Positions 21,983-31,334 of a stretch of 48,027 bases of DNA are shown one piece after another. Numbering within the stretch: the stretch's first letter is position 1; each line of letters starts with the position of its first letter. The notes beneath the pieces were generated by a model that worked only from the letters and a program-made list of their open reading frames with translations, was not told the DNA's origin and searched no databases. The position numbers and the translations under genes are program-made. This stretch comes from Kiritimatiellia bacterium (GTDB lineage: Bacteria > Verrucomicrobiota > Kiritimatiellia > RFP12 > UBA1067), in contig JAFXEU010000087.1 in NCBI GenBank assembly GCA_017520845.1, forward strand, positions 1-48,027. The letters are read 5' to 3'.

Positions 21983-24900
21983 ATGAAGCGAATATTCAAT
22001 TTTGCAGTACATAGCCCTAAAACCATTATAGCCGCGTTCCTTTTAGCGGCTTTCGCGGGATTCAGGATTTTCCAGACTTTAAGCGTTGACGTCTTTCCCG
22101 ACATTTCGGTTCCAAGAGTTACCATCCAGACCGAAGCGGGCGGACTTACGGCTGATGAAGTTACTGAGCTCGTTACTATACCTATCGAATCGGCTGTGAA
22201 TGGCATACCCGGCGTTACAAAAGTGCGCTCCAGTTCCAGCGGCGGATTATCGTTCGTTTGGGTAGACTTCGACTGGAACGCCGACCTTACGCGCGCGAGA
22301 TTCGATGTATTCGAGCGTCTCTCCCGCATTAAAGACGCGCTCCCCGACGAAGCGCACGCAGAAATTTCGCCTCTCGTTTCTGTTACGGGCGAAATTATGC
22401 TGATCGCGCTCACTGCAAAGGATAATTCTGTTTCGGATCTTGAAATCAGAGAAATCGCCGAATACGATCTTAGAACGCGGCTCCTCGGAGTTCCCGGGAT
22501 TGGCGAAGTTGCGGTTATGGGAGCTAAACTGCCCGAGTTTCGCGTCGCCGTCGATCCGATGAAGGCGGCAGAGAGAAATCTCTCGCTACCTGAAATTATC
22601 GAGGCCGCTCAATCGACGCGCACATATTCCAGCGCGGGCTACCTCCAAAACTCAGCTTCCGAAGAAGTACCTGTTAACCAGATTGCGAGAGCCGACACCC
22701 TAGAAGCTCTAAAAAAAGCGCCGATTCCATTGCCCGAAGGAGGATCAATAAGGTTAGGCGATGTAGCTGAAGTTTCGGTTCAAGGCGAACCAAGGCGCGG
22801 CAGCGCGTCATTCAACGGTAAAAGCGCGGTTGTTCTTTCGGTTCAAAAATCTCCTGGCGGGAATACGCCGGAACTGACTAAAGCGCTTAATAAAGTCCTT
22901 GAGGACTTCTCAAATTCCGCCGACGCTAAAGGTATCGAATTTACAACTGACGCGTATCGCCAGGCCGACTTTATCGCCAAATCAATCGACGGCGGCAAGG
23001 ACGTTGCGCGTGATGCGGCGATTATCGTTATAATCGTTCTTCTCGTGACATTATTAGAGCTTAGAACGATTATCATAGTTCTGGCAACTATGCCGGTTTC
23101 AGTTCTTATGGGATTACTGATTTTCCCGTCACTTGGTCTCGGCGTTAACGTGATGACGCTTGGCGGATTCGCGGTGGCGATTGGCGACATTGTTGACGCG
23201 GCGATTATCTTTACCGAGGTCATTCGCCGAAAGCTCGCCGAAAACGATTCTTTGGACGCGGCGCAAAGAAAGCCTCTTACCTCTGTTATTGTCGATGCCG
23301 CGCACACGGTCGCGCCTTCTGTTCTGTTCTCGGCTCTAACCGTAGTTGTAGTCTTTATCCCTCTACTGTTACTCACTGGACTTGAAGGCAAATTCTTTAA
23401 GCCTCTCGCCTTGTCGTATGTAAGCGTATTTGCCGCGTCTCTTGTCGTAGCTCTTATGCTCGTACCCGCGCTGGCTATCGTATTGCGCCCAGGATGCTCT
23501 AAAGGAAATAAAAAATCAGCCGCTAAAAAATCTACAACTCCTCTTGGCGTACGGGTTATGGTGGCGATTTATAAACCCCTTCTTAATTTCGCGATAAAGT
23601 TCCCCAAAACGATTTTACTTCTTTCGCTCTCAGCGGTTATTATAGCTGGATATTTGGCGACATCGTTCGGCTCGAGCTTTTTACCGCCCTTTAAGGAAGA
23701 CTCTTACAATGTAATGCTCGCGCTGCCGCCGGGAGCATCGCTTGAAGAAACCGAGCGCGTCAGCGAAGCGTGCGTCCCCGCACTGAGAGCGATACCCGGC
23801 GTACTGTCGGTAACGCGGCGCACCGGGCGCGCCGAGCGTGATCAGCATGCGGAGCCCGTATCAAGTTCAGAATTCGTCGTTCGCGTTGATCTCGATAAAG
23901 ATACCGAAGAAATCAAGCGTCGCATACGCGAAGAGCTCGGCTCAATCCCCGGCGCCTCGCTTGTCGTAGGCTATCCGATTGCCCATCGTATAAGCGCGGT
24001 TCTTTCGGGCTCTGAAGCGGAGCTCGCGATAAACATCTACGGCGAAAATCTCCCAAAGCTCAGGAAAACCGCAGAAAAGATAAAACGGAAACTCGACACG
24101 ATCAGTGAAGTGACCGATGTCAGAGCCAATCGTGAAATTACAGTTCGAACTCTTAAAATCGATTATGATCTCGATGCGCTCGCTGAAACGGGCATTACTC
24201 TTAAAGAGGCGGGTGAACAGGTTTCCGCCGCGCTTAACGGAGCTGAAGCAGGAGAAGTAAGAAACGGAATTAAAAGGCGCTCGGTTACCGTCAGACTCAC
24301 GGGTGACGAATCTAAATACGACGAGGATACTGTCCGATCTCTCATCATCAGTTCCAGAAACGGTAAGCGCGTAAGATTAGATCAAATCGCCGAGATTGTC
24401 CCGATCGAAGCTTCGAACCTTCTTTTAAGAGAAGGCTCGCGTCAGAAGATTCTTATTACCGCGAATCCCGCTCCCGGCGCGAACATCGGCGATATTGTTA
24501 AAAAGCTCGATTCTGAACTTAAGCCTATCGCTATTGAAGACGGCGCAACGGTCGAATTCGGCGGCAGTTACTTAGCTAAAGAAAGCGCGACTAAAACTCT
24601 CACCTACACAGGAATCGGGATCGCCGCGTTTCTCTTTATTATGCTCGTTTTCGCGCTTGGCTCGGCTAAGTCCGCCGCGCTCGCGCTAATTAATATTCCA
24701 CTTGGACTTATCGGCGCTGTTGTCGCCGTAAAAGTTTCGGGGAGCGTACTTTCGGTTTCGTCTTTAGTCGGACTTATGACAGTAGTCGGATTTTTAATTC
24801 GAAACGGAATTCTTCTACTTAACGTCTACCAAGATAAAATTGCCGAGGGCGAAACGCTCGAAAACGCTATTCGCATCGGTTCGTTAGAACGTATGGTACC

Positions 24901-25096
24901 GATTATTCTAACATCTGCGACGACCGTAATCGGGCTTATCCCGATTATTCTCTCCGGCGCCAAACCGGGTGGAGAACTTTTAGCGCCCTTAGCGATCGTC
25001 CAATTCGGTGGACTCGTAGGAGCCACTTTTCTTAATCTTATCGTCTTGCCCTCTGCCGTTAAGACTTTCGGAATCGGTAAAAAGGAGGCTCTCTAA
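21983..25096 (+). CDS. cusA: heavy-metal efflux RND pump (CusA/CzcA family)
   Basis: Inner membrane proton/metal antiporter, 1037 residues, the usual length. The N-terminal helix is followed by DVFPDISVPRVTIQTEAGGL and TADEVTELVTIPIESAVNG, typical of the HME subfamily. The transmembrane-4 proton-relay motif reads AIGDIVDAAIIFTEVIRR near residue 397, closest to the Cu/Ag and divalent-metal pumps but not identical to either, so the metal cannot be fixed. The second half repeats the RND domain, as expected. The stop overlaps the next start (TAATG). No good ribosome site is visible. Confidence 0.9.
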   Translation: MKRIFNFAVHSPKTIIAAFLLAAFAGFRIFQTLSVDVFPDISVPRVTIQTEAGGLTADEVTELVTIPIESAVNGIPGVTKVRSSSSGGLSFVWVDFDWNADLTRARFDVFERLSRIKDALPDEAHAEISPLVSVTGEIMLIALTAKDNSVSDLEIREIAEYDLRTRLLGVPGIGEVAVMGAKLPEFRVAVDPMKAAERNLSLPEIIEAAQSTRTYSSAGYLQNSASEEVPVNQIARADTLEALKKAPIPLPEGGSIRLGDVAEVSVQGEPRRGSASFNGKSAVVLSVQKSPGGNTPELTKALNKVLEDFSNSADAKGIEFTTDAYRQADFIAKSIDGGKDVARDAAIIVIIVLLVTLLELRTIIIVLATMPVSVLMGLLIFPSLGLGVNVMTLGGFAVAIGDIVDAAIIFTEVIRRKLAENDSLDAAQRKPLTSVIVDAAHTVAPSVLFSALTVVVVFIPLLLLTGLEGKFFKPLALSYVSVFAASLVVALMLVPALAIVLRPGCSKGNKKSAAKKSTTPLGVRVMVAIYKPLLNFAIKFPKTILLLSLSAVIIAGYLATSFGSSFLPPFKEDSYNVMLALPPGASLEETERVSEACVPALRAIPGVLSVTRRTGRAERDQHAEPVSSSEFVVRVDLDKDTEEIKRRIREELGSIPGASLVVGYPIAHRISAVLSGSEAELAINIYGENLPKLRKTAEKIKRKLDTISEVTDVRANREITVRTLKIDYDLDALAETGITLKEAGEQVSAALNGAEAGEVRNGIKRRSVTVRLTGDESKYDEDTVRSLIISSRNGKRVRLDQIAEIVPIEASNLLLREGSRQKILITANPAPGANIGDIVKKLDSELKPIAIEDGATVEFGGSYLAKESATKTLTYTGIGIAAFLFIMLVFALGSAKSAALALINIPLGLIGAVVAVKVSGSVLSVSSLVGLMTVVGFLIRNGILLLNVYQDKIAEGETLENAIRIGSLERMVPIILTSATTVIGLIPIILSGAKPGGELLAPLAIVQFGGLVGATFLNLIVLPSAVKTFGIGKKEAL

Positions 25097-26355
25097 TGAA
25101 CAAAGAATTTTATAAATACGTTTTCTTCGCTCTTCTTCCGATCGCGATATCCGGCTGTAAATCATACGAAAAGGCTGAAGATATCAACTGGGCAGAACTA
25201 TCAGAGGCAAAAAAACCAAGTGTAGTTTTAACTTCACCAGATGACGCGGCGAAACTGGCATTAGTCGGCAACTTAGAGCTTAACGAATTGCGCCTAAAAG
25301 CTGCGAGCGCGGCGAACATCGCCAAGGAGACGGGATGGTGGGAAGATCCAGAGCTGGACTTCGATATTTTAAGAATAATCGAGTCTGCGGATCATCCCTT
25401 TTTAGGAGGAGCAAATCTAAAATTTACCATTCCTCTTTCAGGAGTTAATAAAGCGTCCAAAAAGGCGGCCGAAGCATATCATGAGGCAGAGCTTCAAAAG
25501 ATCAAAGCTCAAGAGTTGGATGTCGCGACAGAAGCCAAAAAGACCATAATCGCGATATATTATAATCAAATGAAAATAAAAGCTCTTGAATCGTATGAAA
25601 AAGACGCCGGCATTATCCGTGCGACAAAAAGCGCCGAAAGACTTTATAAGGCCGGTGAATATACGCTTATAAATCTTAACAGCGTTAAGCGCCAAGAACA
25701 TGCGCGCGAACACGAAAGAATGGAACTGGAGGATGAAAAAACTGAGCTCGAAAATAAATTTCGCTCACTCGCGGGGCTCCACCCGAAGACACTTATTAAA
25801 CTTTCATTCTCTTTACCTCACAATAAAAATATAAAGTTAAAAGAGATAGATATTCTTTCTCTTACCTCGCACCCGGCCGTTAAAACGGCTCTCGCGAAAT
25901 TAGAGCATAGCGAATTGGAGCTAAAAACGGAAATCCTTAAACAATACCCCGAACTTAAAATCGGGCCTCTCGCCGGCAATGAAGAAGGCAAGGACAGAAT
26001 CGGCGTTGTCGCAGGAATTACGCTACCTTTATGGAATCGCAACCGCAAAGGAATTGCTGAAGCCGAAGCCAATAGAAACGAGGCGCGATTAGGCGCGATC
26101 AACATCTGGAAAAGCCTCGCTCTTGAATCAAATGCCGCATTTCTGAAAGCTGAAAAACTTTTAAACCATCCCCCAACTCCCGTCGGAGAATCGAAGTACG
26201 CCGACAGACTTCTTGAAGCGGGCGAGATGACGCCGATAGATTATTTATCAACCAGAGACGAAATTCTTAAGCAAAGCCTCGATGAAATTTCCTGGCACGC
26301 TTCGATCGCAACCAGCATAACGGAATTGAGCAAATATACAGCCGAAACTCTTTAA
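25096..26355 (+). CDS. TolC/CusC-family outer membrane factor lipoprotein
   Basis: Outer membrane channel of the tripartite metal pump, 419 residues. The signal peptide ends in a lipobox (IAISGC, Cys21), so it is lipid-anchored. Long amphipathic helices with the outer-membrane-efflux-protein pattern follow (YHEAELQKIKAQELDVATEAKK, by eye, and TLPLWNRNRKGIAEAEANR), repeated twice as in TolC. It is translationally coupled to the pump gene by a 1-base overlap. Confidence 0.85.
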   Translation: MNKEFYKYVFFALLPIAISGCKSYEKAEDINWAELSEAKKPSVVLTSPDDAAKLALVGNLELNELRLKAASAANIAKETGWWEDPELDFDILRIIESADHPFLGGANLKFTIPLSGVNKASKKAAEAYHEAELQKIKAQELDVATEAKKTIIAIYYNQMKIKALESYEKDAGIIRATKSAERLYKAGEYTLINLNSVKRQEHAREHERMELEDEKTELENKFRSLAGLHPKTLIKLSFSLPHNKNIKLKEIDILSLTSHPAVKTALAKLEHSELELKTEILKQYPELKIGPLAGNEEGKDRIGVVAGITLPLWNRNRKGIAEAEANRNEARLGAINIWKSLALESNAAFLKAEKLLNHPPTPVGESKYADRLLEAGEMTPIDYLSTRDEILKQSLDEISWHASIATSITELSKYTAETL

Positions 26356-26370
26356 GATAAGGACAACAAC

Positions 26371-27567
26371 ATGAAAACATTACTTGCAACTTTTTTCGCT
26401 CTTTTTGCCGCATCAACTTTCTCGGCGGAGCACAATCATCATCACGATCATACAAATTGCAACGGCGAGCATAATCATGATCACGCACAGCACGAAAAGA
26501 AGCATAACGACGATCATAAAAACTGCAATGGCGAGCATCATCACGATCATAACGAACACACGAATAGTCACGACAACCATTCAGGGGCGCTTACTGTCGA
26601 AATAAACGAAACTTCAGCAAAAAACGCGGGCATCGAAACCGTTCACCCGAGAAAACGCGCATCAGGATCTGAATATGCGTTTAAGGGAAGATTCGAACTC
26701 GTACCTGAGGCCAGAGAAATTATCGCCTCTCCAGTAGCAGGTAAAATGGAACTTAAAGTTAAGAGCCTTAAGCATGTAAAAAAAGGAGATACTCTTTTTA
26801 CCGTAACTTCTCCCGAAATCGTTTCGAGAACTAAAGAGATTGAAATACTCGAAAAACGCCTTCAGGTATTTCGTGACATAAAAACGCCAAATGCCGAACT
26901 CGAAAACAATCTTTCACTTAAAAAGTCCGAACTGAACGCCCTTCTTATGGGATATACCGCGAACAACGGAACAATCGAAATAAAGGCGCCTAAGTCAGGT
27001 CTTGTTGAAGAGCTCATAGAACTTAACGGAACATGGCTTGAGACCGGAAGCGCAGTATTGAAATTAACCGACACGCGCAACATCAGATTTAAGGGCCTCA
27101 TTCCAGCAGATGAAGCAGCCCGATTAAAAGATTTGATGCTAGCTAATGTTAAAGGGATGAGCGGCTCTGTTCGCCTTGGCATAGGCGCCGAAAACGGACT
27201 CGTGCCCGCTTATGTCGTTTTCGAAAACGCGCCTGACGCGATTGTCGGCGCACGCGACACGGCAACCGTGATTATAGGAGGAAGCGGTAAAGTTGAAACG
27301 GCAGTACCCGACTCGGCAATTGTTGAAATCAATCTCGTTAAGCACGTCTTCGTACGCGATAACCACAACAAAAACCGTTTTATCGCCCTTAGCGTAACGA
27401 CAGGCGAAAAATCGGGCGGTTGGACGAACGTGACGGGACTCCCCGAAGGACATATTGAAGTTGTCTCTAAAGGCGCGTACCAGTTAAAGCTCGCGTCCTC
27501 ATCTTCGGGGAAAAGCGCAGCGGGCCACTTCCACGCAGACGGGACCTTCCACGAAGGCGACCACTGA
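26371..27567 (+). CDS. CusB-like periplasmic adaptor with His-rich ends
   Basis: Membrane-fusion/adaptor subunit of the pump, 398 residues. After a signal peptide (MKTLLATFFALFAASTFSA) come about 50 residues of His/Asp/Asn with a duplicated HxNCNGEHxHDH unit, one Cys each, strongly metal-binding by appearance. The lipoyl/barrel-sandwich core follows (IASPVAGKMELKVKSLKHVKKG and IEIKAPKSGLVEELIELNG by eye), then a beta-barrel. The extreme C-terminus is again His-rich (GHFHADGTFHEGDH). AAGGA precedes the ATG. Gene order pump-channel-adaptor differs from the common adaptor-pump order. The stop is 10 bases from the convergent uppP stop. Confidence 0.88.
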   Translation: MKTLLATFFALFAASTFSAEHNHHHDHTNCNGEHNHDHAQHEKKHNDDHKNCNGEHHHDHNEHTNSHDNHSGALTVEINETSAKNAGIETVHPRKRASGSEYAFKGRFELVPEAREIIASPVAGKMELKVKSLKHVKKGDTLFTVTSPEIVSRTKEIEILEKRLQVFRDIKTPNAELENNLSLKKSELNALLMGYTANNGTIEIKAPKSGLVEELIELNGTWLETGSAVLKLTDTRNIRFKGLIPADEAARLKDLMLANVKGMSGSVRLGIGAENGLVPAYVVFENAPDAIVGARDTATVIIGGSGKVETAVPDSAIVEINLVKHVFVRDNHNKNRFIALSVTTGEKSGGWTNVTGLPEGHIEVVSKGAYQLKLASSSSGKSAAGHFHADGTFHEGDH

Positions 27568-27577
27568 CGCGGCAAAA

Positions 27578-28375
27578 TCACACAAATAAGACCGTCGCCA
27601 AACCGGCCAACAGGCAGTAAGGGCCGAATATCCAGAACCATCGGCCCTTTAACGCTTTAACGAGTATCTTCAGCGAGAAATACCCGACGACGGCCGCTAT
27701 CGCCATTCCGATAAGAAGCATAAACCAAGGTACTTGCGAAGCCGCCTCTTCGGGCGTTTCGTTGAACGATTTCAGAAGCTCGATAACAAGCGCACCCACG
27801 ATAAGAGGCGCCGACATCAAAAACGAAAACTCAGCCGCCTTCTCAGGTTCAACACCTCCGGCCCGTGCGCTGGCAAGAGTCATACCGCTTCGAGAGACGC
27901 CAGGAAGAAGCGCAACCGCCTGTCCTAAGCCCATTAATACAGCCCTAAAAAATCCGACATCTTTTCGGCCGCGAGGGAGATAACGGGTACCGATCAGGAC
28001 GGCGCCCGTGAACATAAGAAGCGCTCCGACCATTTTCGCATTCTCAAAAAACGCTTTGATATTATCCTCAAAAAGAAAATAAATTAAAACGGCCGGAGCC
28101 GTGCTTAGAAAAATTTTCAACACGAAAGACCAGGCCTCACGCCGCTCAGCACCGGCCGCCCGAGGTGAAAAACACCGTAAAAAAAGTCTACAGATCGTTT
28201 TTCTGTAAAATACAAAAATTGATATAAGGGTTCCCGCGTGCAGGCAGACGTCAAGTCTTACGCCATCGATATTAATTCCTAAAAAATGCTGACTTATTAC
28301 CAAATGTCCAGAACTGGAAATCGGAAGAAACTCGGCAACGCCTTGAAGAAACGCCAAAAATGCAATTTTCAACAT
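27578..28375 (-). CDS. uppP: undecaprenyl-diphosphatase
   Basis: Integral membrane enzyme recycling undecaprenyl pyrophosphate for cell wall and O-antigen synthesis; often annotated for bacitracin resistance. BacA-family signatures: GVAEFLPISSSGHL (residues 12-25) and LPGVSRSGMT near 160, with about eight membrane helices. 265 residues, normal size. It is the last gene of the long minus-strand operon, 21 bases after the unknown membrane protein. No terminator is visible between it and the convergent efflux operon. Confidence 0.93.
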   Translation of the reverse strand: MLKIAFLAFLQGVAEFLPISSSGHLVISQHFLGINIDGVRLDVCLHAGTLISIFVFYRKTICRLFLRCFSPRAAGAERREAWSFVLKIFLSTAPAVLIYFLFEDNIKAFFENAKMVGALLMFTGAVLIGTRYLPRGRKDVGFFRAVLMGLGQAVALLPGVSRSGMTLASARAGGVEPEKAAEFSFLMSAPLIVGALVIELLKSFNETPEEAASQVPWFMLLIGMAIAAVVGYFSLKILVKALKGRWFWIFGPYCLLAGLATVLFV

Positions 28376-28396
28376 GAAAAATAAAGTCTCTCAAAA

Positions 28397-28990
28397 TCAG
28401 AAATTCACGCCGGAGAACAAGACCTTGCAAAGGAACAAAAGAAAGGGCACAAAAAAGATGATCATAAAGAGACAAAATTTAGCTCCGAATCCGACCTTGG
28501 CCGAAGCATCAAAACTGCATGCGCATTCGTGGACGTCGTTTTCGGGAACCGCCACGCCAAAACAGTCCGTAACGACTTCGCGCGAATATTGCGCATAAAG
28601 CGGGGACACCCTGAAAGAGCCGTCGATATTTCGCGCCAACGGGTTATAAGCATTTCTAAGCAATCTCTGAAGCTTGCTTTCAAGCATATAATCATCAGGC
28701 ACGGAAATAGCTAAGCCGTCAACCGCAGCGGCGTTCACAATACGGACTCGGGCAAACACGGAATTCGAGCTTCTCAACTCCCATTCGCAATGAACGCACT
28801 CCGCGGGAGAAATAGGGCAAACACCGCTGGTCGCGATCTCAGAGCGGACTCTCATAAAAAGGCGCTCTGTATCAAATCCAACCGCCATAAGCGAAATCAA
28901 AGACGCCCCGGAACTGAGCGATGACATAAGAACCGCTATGAACTGAGGCGCGTTATATCCGCTTATTTGGATTGTGGGAATTTGATTCAT
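28397..28990 (-). CDS. unknown C-terminally anchored membrane protein
   Basis: 197 residues, family not recognised. The first 170 residues look soluble, with a Cys cluster (GVCPISPAECVHCEW) and an RVRIVNAAAVDGLAISVP beta segment that is loosely PilZ-like. One hydrophobic helix at the end (FCLFMIIFFVPFLLFLCKVLF) would anchor it with the bulk on the cytoplasmic side. Its start is preceded by its own extended -10, 6 bases away, inside the end of gluQ, so it and uppP can be transcribed separately from the upstream genes. Confidence 0.6.
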   Translation of the reverse strand: MNQIPTIQISGYNAPQFIAVLMSSLSSGASLISLMAVGFDTERLFMRVRSEIATSGVCPISPAECVHCEWELRSSNSVFARVRIVNAAAVDGLAISVPDDYMLESKLQRLLRNAYNPLARNIDGSFRVSPLYAQYSREVVTDCFGVAVPENDVHECACSFDASAKVGFGAKFCLFMIIFFVPFLLFLCKVLFSGVNF

Positions 28991-28996
28991 ACTTAT

Positions 28997-29002
28997 ATTA
29001 TA
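28997..29002 (-). promoter_or_regulatory. -10 box overlapping the gluQ stop, leaderless arrangement
   Basis: TATGATATAAT (extended -10) on the minus strand is followed by exactly 6 bases and then ATG. Its TAA is also the gluQ stop codon. The predicted transcript starts at the ATG of the unknown membrane protein and continues into uppP. Confidence 0.5.
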
Positions 29003-29945
29003 TCATAATAAACGGCGCGTGTGGTATAGTATCAAGCGAAAAGACGTCAATAAGTTCGTGAAGCGATGCCTTTTTACCGTCACCCCAGCCGCAGGAGGCC
29101 GCAAGCCGTCCTATAACGGTCTCAGGCTCGACCCCGGAGGCCCGATACGACGCAACCCGCGTATCTCCATGACGTTTGGCGAGCCGTCTGCCGTCGGGCC
29201 CGACAACGAGCGGCACATGGCAGTATTTCGGGATTTTCACACTGTGCGAAGTCTTTGATTCAGCCCATGAAAGCAGTTTTTCCGCTATCAGAATCTGAGC
29301 GGGGGTCGCCGGAATGAGATCGTCGCCCCTGACCACTTCCGTAACTCCTGAAAGAAGATCGTCGACAACTACGGCCAAGGTGTATCCCGCTCCGCCCTCG
29401 TCACGGGCGATCGGGAAATCCCCAAGTACGGATGAAACGTTCTGCGAATAATCCCCGGCGAAAACATCCGTAAAAGAGACTACGGTTCCCTCGTCTACAC
29501 GGTAACGCCAGCACGGCAGGCGCCCTTCGCCGCAGAACTCCGCCGCCTCCCGCCATGAAGAGAATCTCCCGCGGCATAGTCCCGGATAATGAAGCTGCTC
29601 TCCCGCGTGGGGCGCCGACTGCGCATTTTCGACGTCACGTCTCGTACAGACGCACGGATACGCGGGCAAAAGAGACAAAGCTTCGCGATATATATCCTTG
29701 CGCTCGCTCTGAACGTATTCTTCATCCCAGTCGAATCCGAGCCATTTAAGATCCTCGACGGCCTCACGCGCGGCTCCCGGCTTGTCGCGGGGATGATCGA
29801 GATCCTCAATGCGCAAAATCACCTTTCCGCCGAGCGATCTCGCCCGGAGATAAGCTATCATGAAAGTCCGGACGTTGCCTAAATGCAAAGCTCCCGTCGG
29901 ACTCGGCGCGAGCCTTCCTACATAGCCTGCCAAAATTTTTTCCAT
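28998..29945 (-). CDS. gluQ: glutamyl-Q tRNA(Asp) synthetase
   Basis: Truncated paralogue of glutamyl-tRNA synthetase that attaches glutamate to queuosine 34 of tRNA-Asp. It has the class I catalytic domain (GRLAPSPTGALHLGN, HIGH-like HLGN at 21-24), the zinc site CVCTRR with YPGLCRGR, and the KMSKS-like RLAKR. It lacks the anticodon-binding domain: 315 residues against about 470 for a full GluRS, matching GluQRS. The start overlaps the end of the metallopeptidase gene by 28 bases. It is an informational gene carried inside an envelope operon. Confidence 0.9.
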   Translation of the reverse strand: MEKILAGYVGRLAPSPTGALHLGNVRTFMIAYLRARSLGGKVILRIEDLDHPRDKPGAAREAVEDLKWLGFDWDEEYVQSERKDIYREALSLLPAYPCVCTRRDVENAQSAPHAGEQLHYPGLCRGRFSSWREAAEFCGEGRLPCWRYRVDEGTVVSFTDVFAGDYSQNVSSVLGDFPIARDEGGAGYTLAVVVDDLLSGVTEVVRGDDLIPATPAQILIAEKLLSWAESKTSHSVKIPKYCHVPLVVGPDGRRLAKRHGDTRVASYRASGVEPETVIGRLAASCGWGDGKKASLHELIDVFSLDTIPHAPFIMI

Positions 29946-31333
29946 TCCGCGATGAACCGCTTGAAGTTTTCCGTGGAACCGAACGCGTCTGAAGTCGCCT
30001 TGCGCATGTCACGGTTCTTCAGAAGAGAATTCATATAATCGCGTTTGAGATTTTTAAACGGTTCACGCGCGATTTCAGGCGCACCCTTCTCGATGAAGTA
30101 AGCGACCGAAAGAGCGAGTCTGTATTTCAAACGGCGCTCCATGTCTGTCCCGGCATAAAACTCGTCGTAATCCATCATAAAGATGGCGGGAAGATTCGTA
30201 TCAGCCATCTCAGCGAGATCGCACGGATCTACAAATGAAGGTCCGTCAGGTCCCTCCTCGAAATATTGCGCGTAACCTTCATTAAACCAGGGAGAGGCGG
30301 GTATCATCGAAGACGCGTAGGCGAGATACTGATGAAACGCCTCATGACGGATCGTTTTCAGAAGCTTCGCGGCGCCCTCGTCCGGGAGATACGCGACAAG
30401 CTCGCGTCTCTTAGAACTCCAATACGCCGCGCTCCACTCCATCCCTTCGACGTCGTTTACCTCCAAGGCATCGAGATATTCGCCGCGCGTCCTGAAGATT
30501 CTGGCGACGGCCAAAACATTGCTGCCGTCTATCGGAGAAGGAACAGTCTCGGCGTATTTAGCGCGCATAAGACCGAGTTCGTTGGTCAGCGTCGATACGA
30601 AGGAACTGTCCTTTTTAAGATTGTCAAGGATTATAAATTCCCTGGCGTCCGTCACGTTCCAGGAAGGATAATTCGTCACGCTAAGCGCGGCATCGCGTCT
30701 GAGCAATTCCTTCTCGCTCAAAACGATACGCTTTTTACGGTTCTTTTTCGGAGGCGCGACTACCTTGCGCTCGCTTCTCAGATCCCGCTTGACGATTTCA
30801 TCCCATTCGCCGAGAAATTTCTCTTCGAAATTTTCGAGCGCCGCCTCAAAATCGTCTTCGGGAAGAATATCCCATACCGCCAGATACCAATAGGGATTTT
30901 CCTCGGGAAGAAAAGCCGCCACGACGGACGTCGTGTTCGTTCCGTGGAAATAAAGAACCTCCTTAAAACCCCTTATCGGCATACGCGGCGAATGAGGCTT
31001 CTCCGGAAGAGGAAACGGCGAAAGCTTTGATATCGCCAGATCCCGCACGCCAAACTCTTTTTTATCGGGCGTAACCGTTTCGGAAGCATATTTGGATCGG
31101 GTCAATGACGAGGTCTTTTCGGGCGCAACCTCGTGAAGACGCGCAACCGTGAAAAGGCGTCCGGAATCGTCCAGCCAACGACCGAGAACGGCATGCGAAG
31201 TCCAGATGTCCAGCTCGTCGTAGCGGTCTTCCAGACGCATCTTCCCGGAAGGCTCCGTTACAAGATACGCCTCGGCGCGAGGCATATCAAGCGGCATGGC
31301 CTTCATGAAAAACAGCGACGCCAGAACGACCAT
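29918..31333 (-). CDS. exported gluzincin-type metallopeptidase (DUF1570-like)
   Basis: A 471-residue protein with a short hydrophobic N-terminus (MVVLASLFFMKAM) that may act as signal or anchor. The C-terminal half has a zinc protease site: HEAFHQYL near residue 327 (HExxH) and WFNEGYAQYFEEG about 20 residues later (third ligand Glu), the arrangement of DUF1570/gluzincin peptidases. The N-terminal 250 residues show no known fold. It begins one base after the mlaD stop (TGATATG), so it is probably co-expressed with the Mla transporter and may process envelope or lipoprotein substrates; this role is inference. Confidence 0.75.
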   Translation of the reverse strand: MVVLASLFFMKAMPLDMPRAEAYLVTEPSGKMRLEDRYDELDIWTSHAVLGRWLDDSGRLFTVARLHEVAPEKTSSLTRSKYASETVTPDKKEFGVRDLAISKLSPFPLPEKPHSPRMPIRGFKEVLYFHGTNTTSVVAAFLPEENPYWYLAVWDILPEDDFEAALENFEEKFLGEWDEIVKRDLRSERKVVAPPKKNRKKRIVLSEKELLRRDAALSVTNYPSWNVTDAREFIILDNLKKDSSFVSTLTNELGLMRAKYAETVPSPIDGSNVLAVARIFRTRGEYLDALEVNDVEGMEWSAAYWSSKRRELVAYLPDEGAAKLLKTIRHEAFHQYLAYASSMIPASPWFNEGYAQYFEEGPDGPSFVDPCDLAEMADTNLPAIFMMDYDEFYAGTDMERRLKYRLALSVAYFIEKGAPEIAREPFKNLKRDYMNSLLKNRDMRKATSDAFGSTENFKRFIAEWKKFWQAM

Positions 31334-31334
31334 A

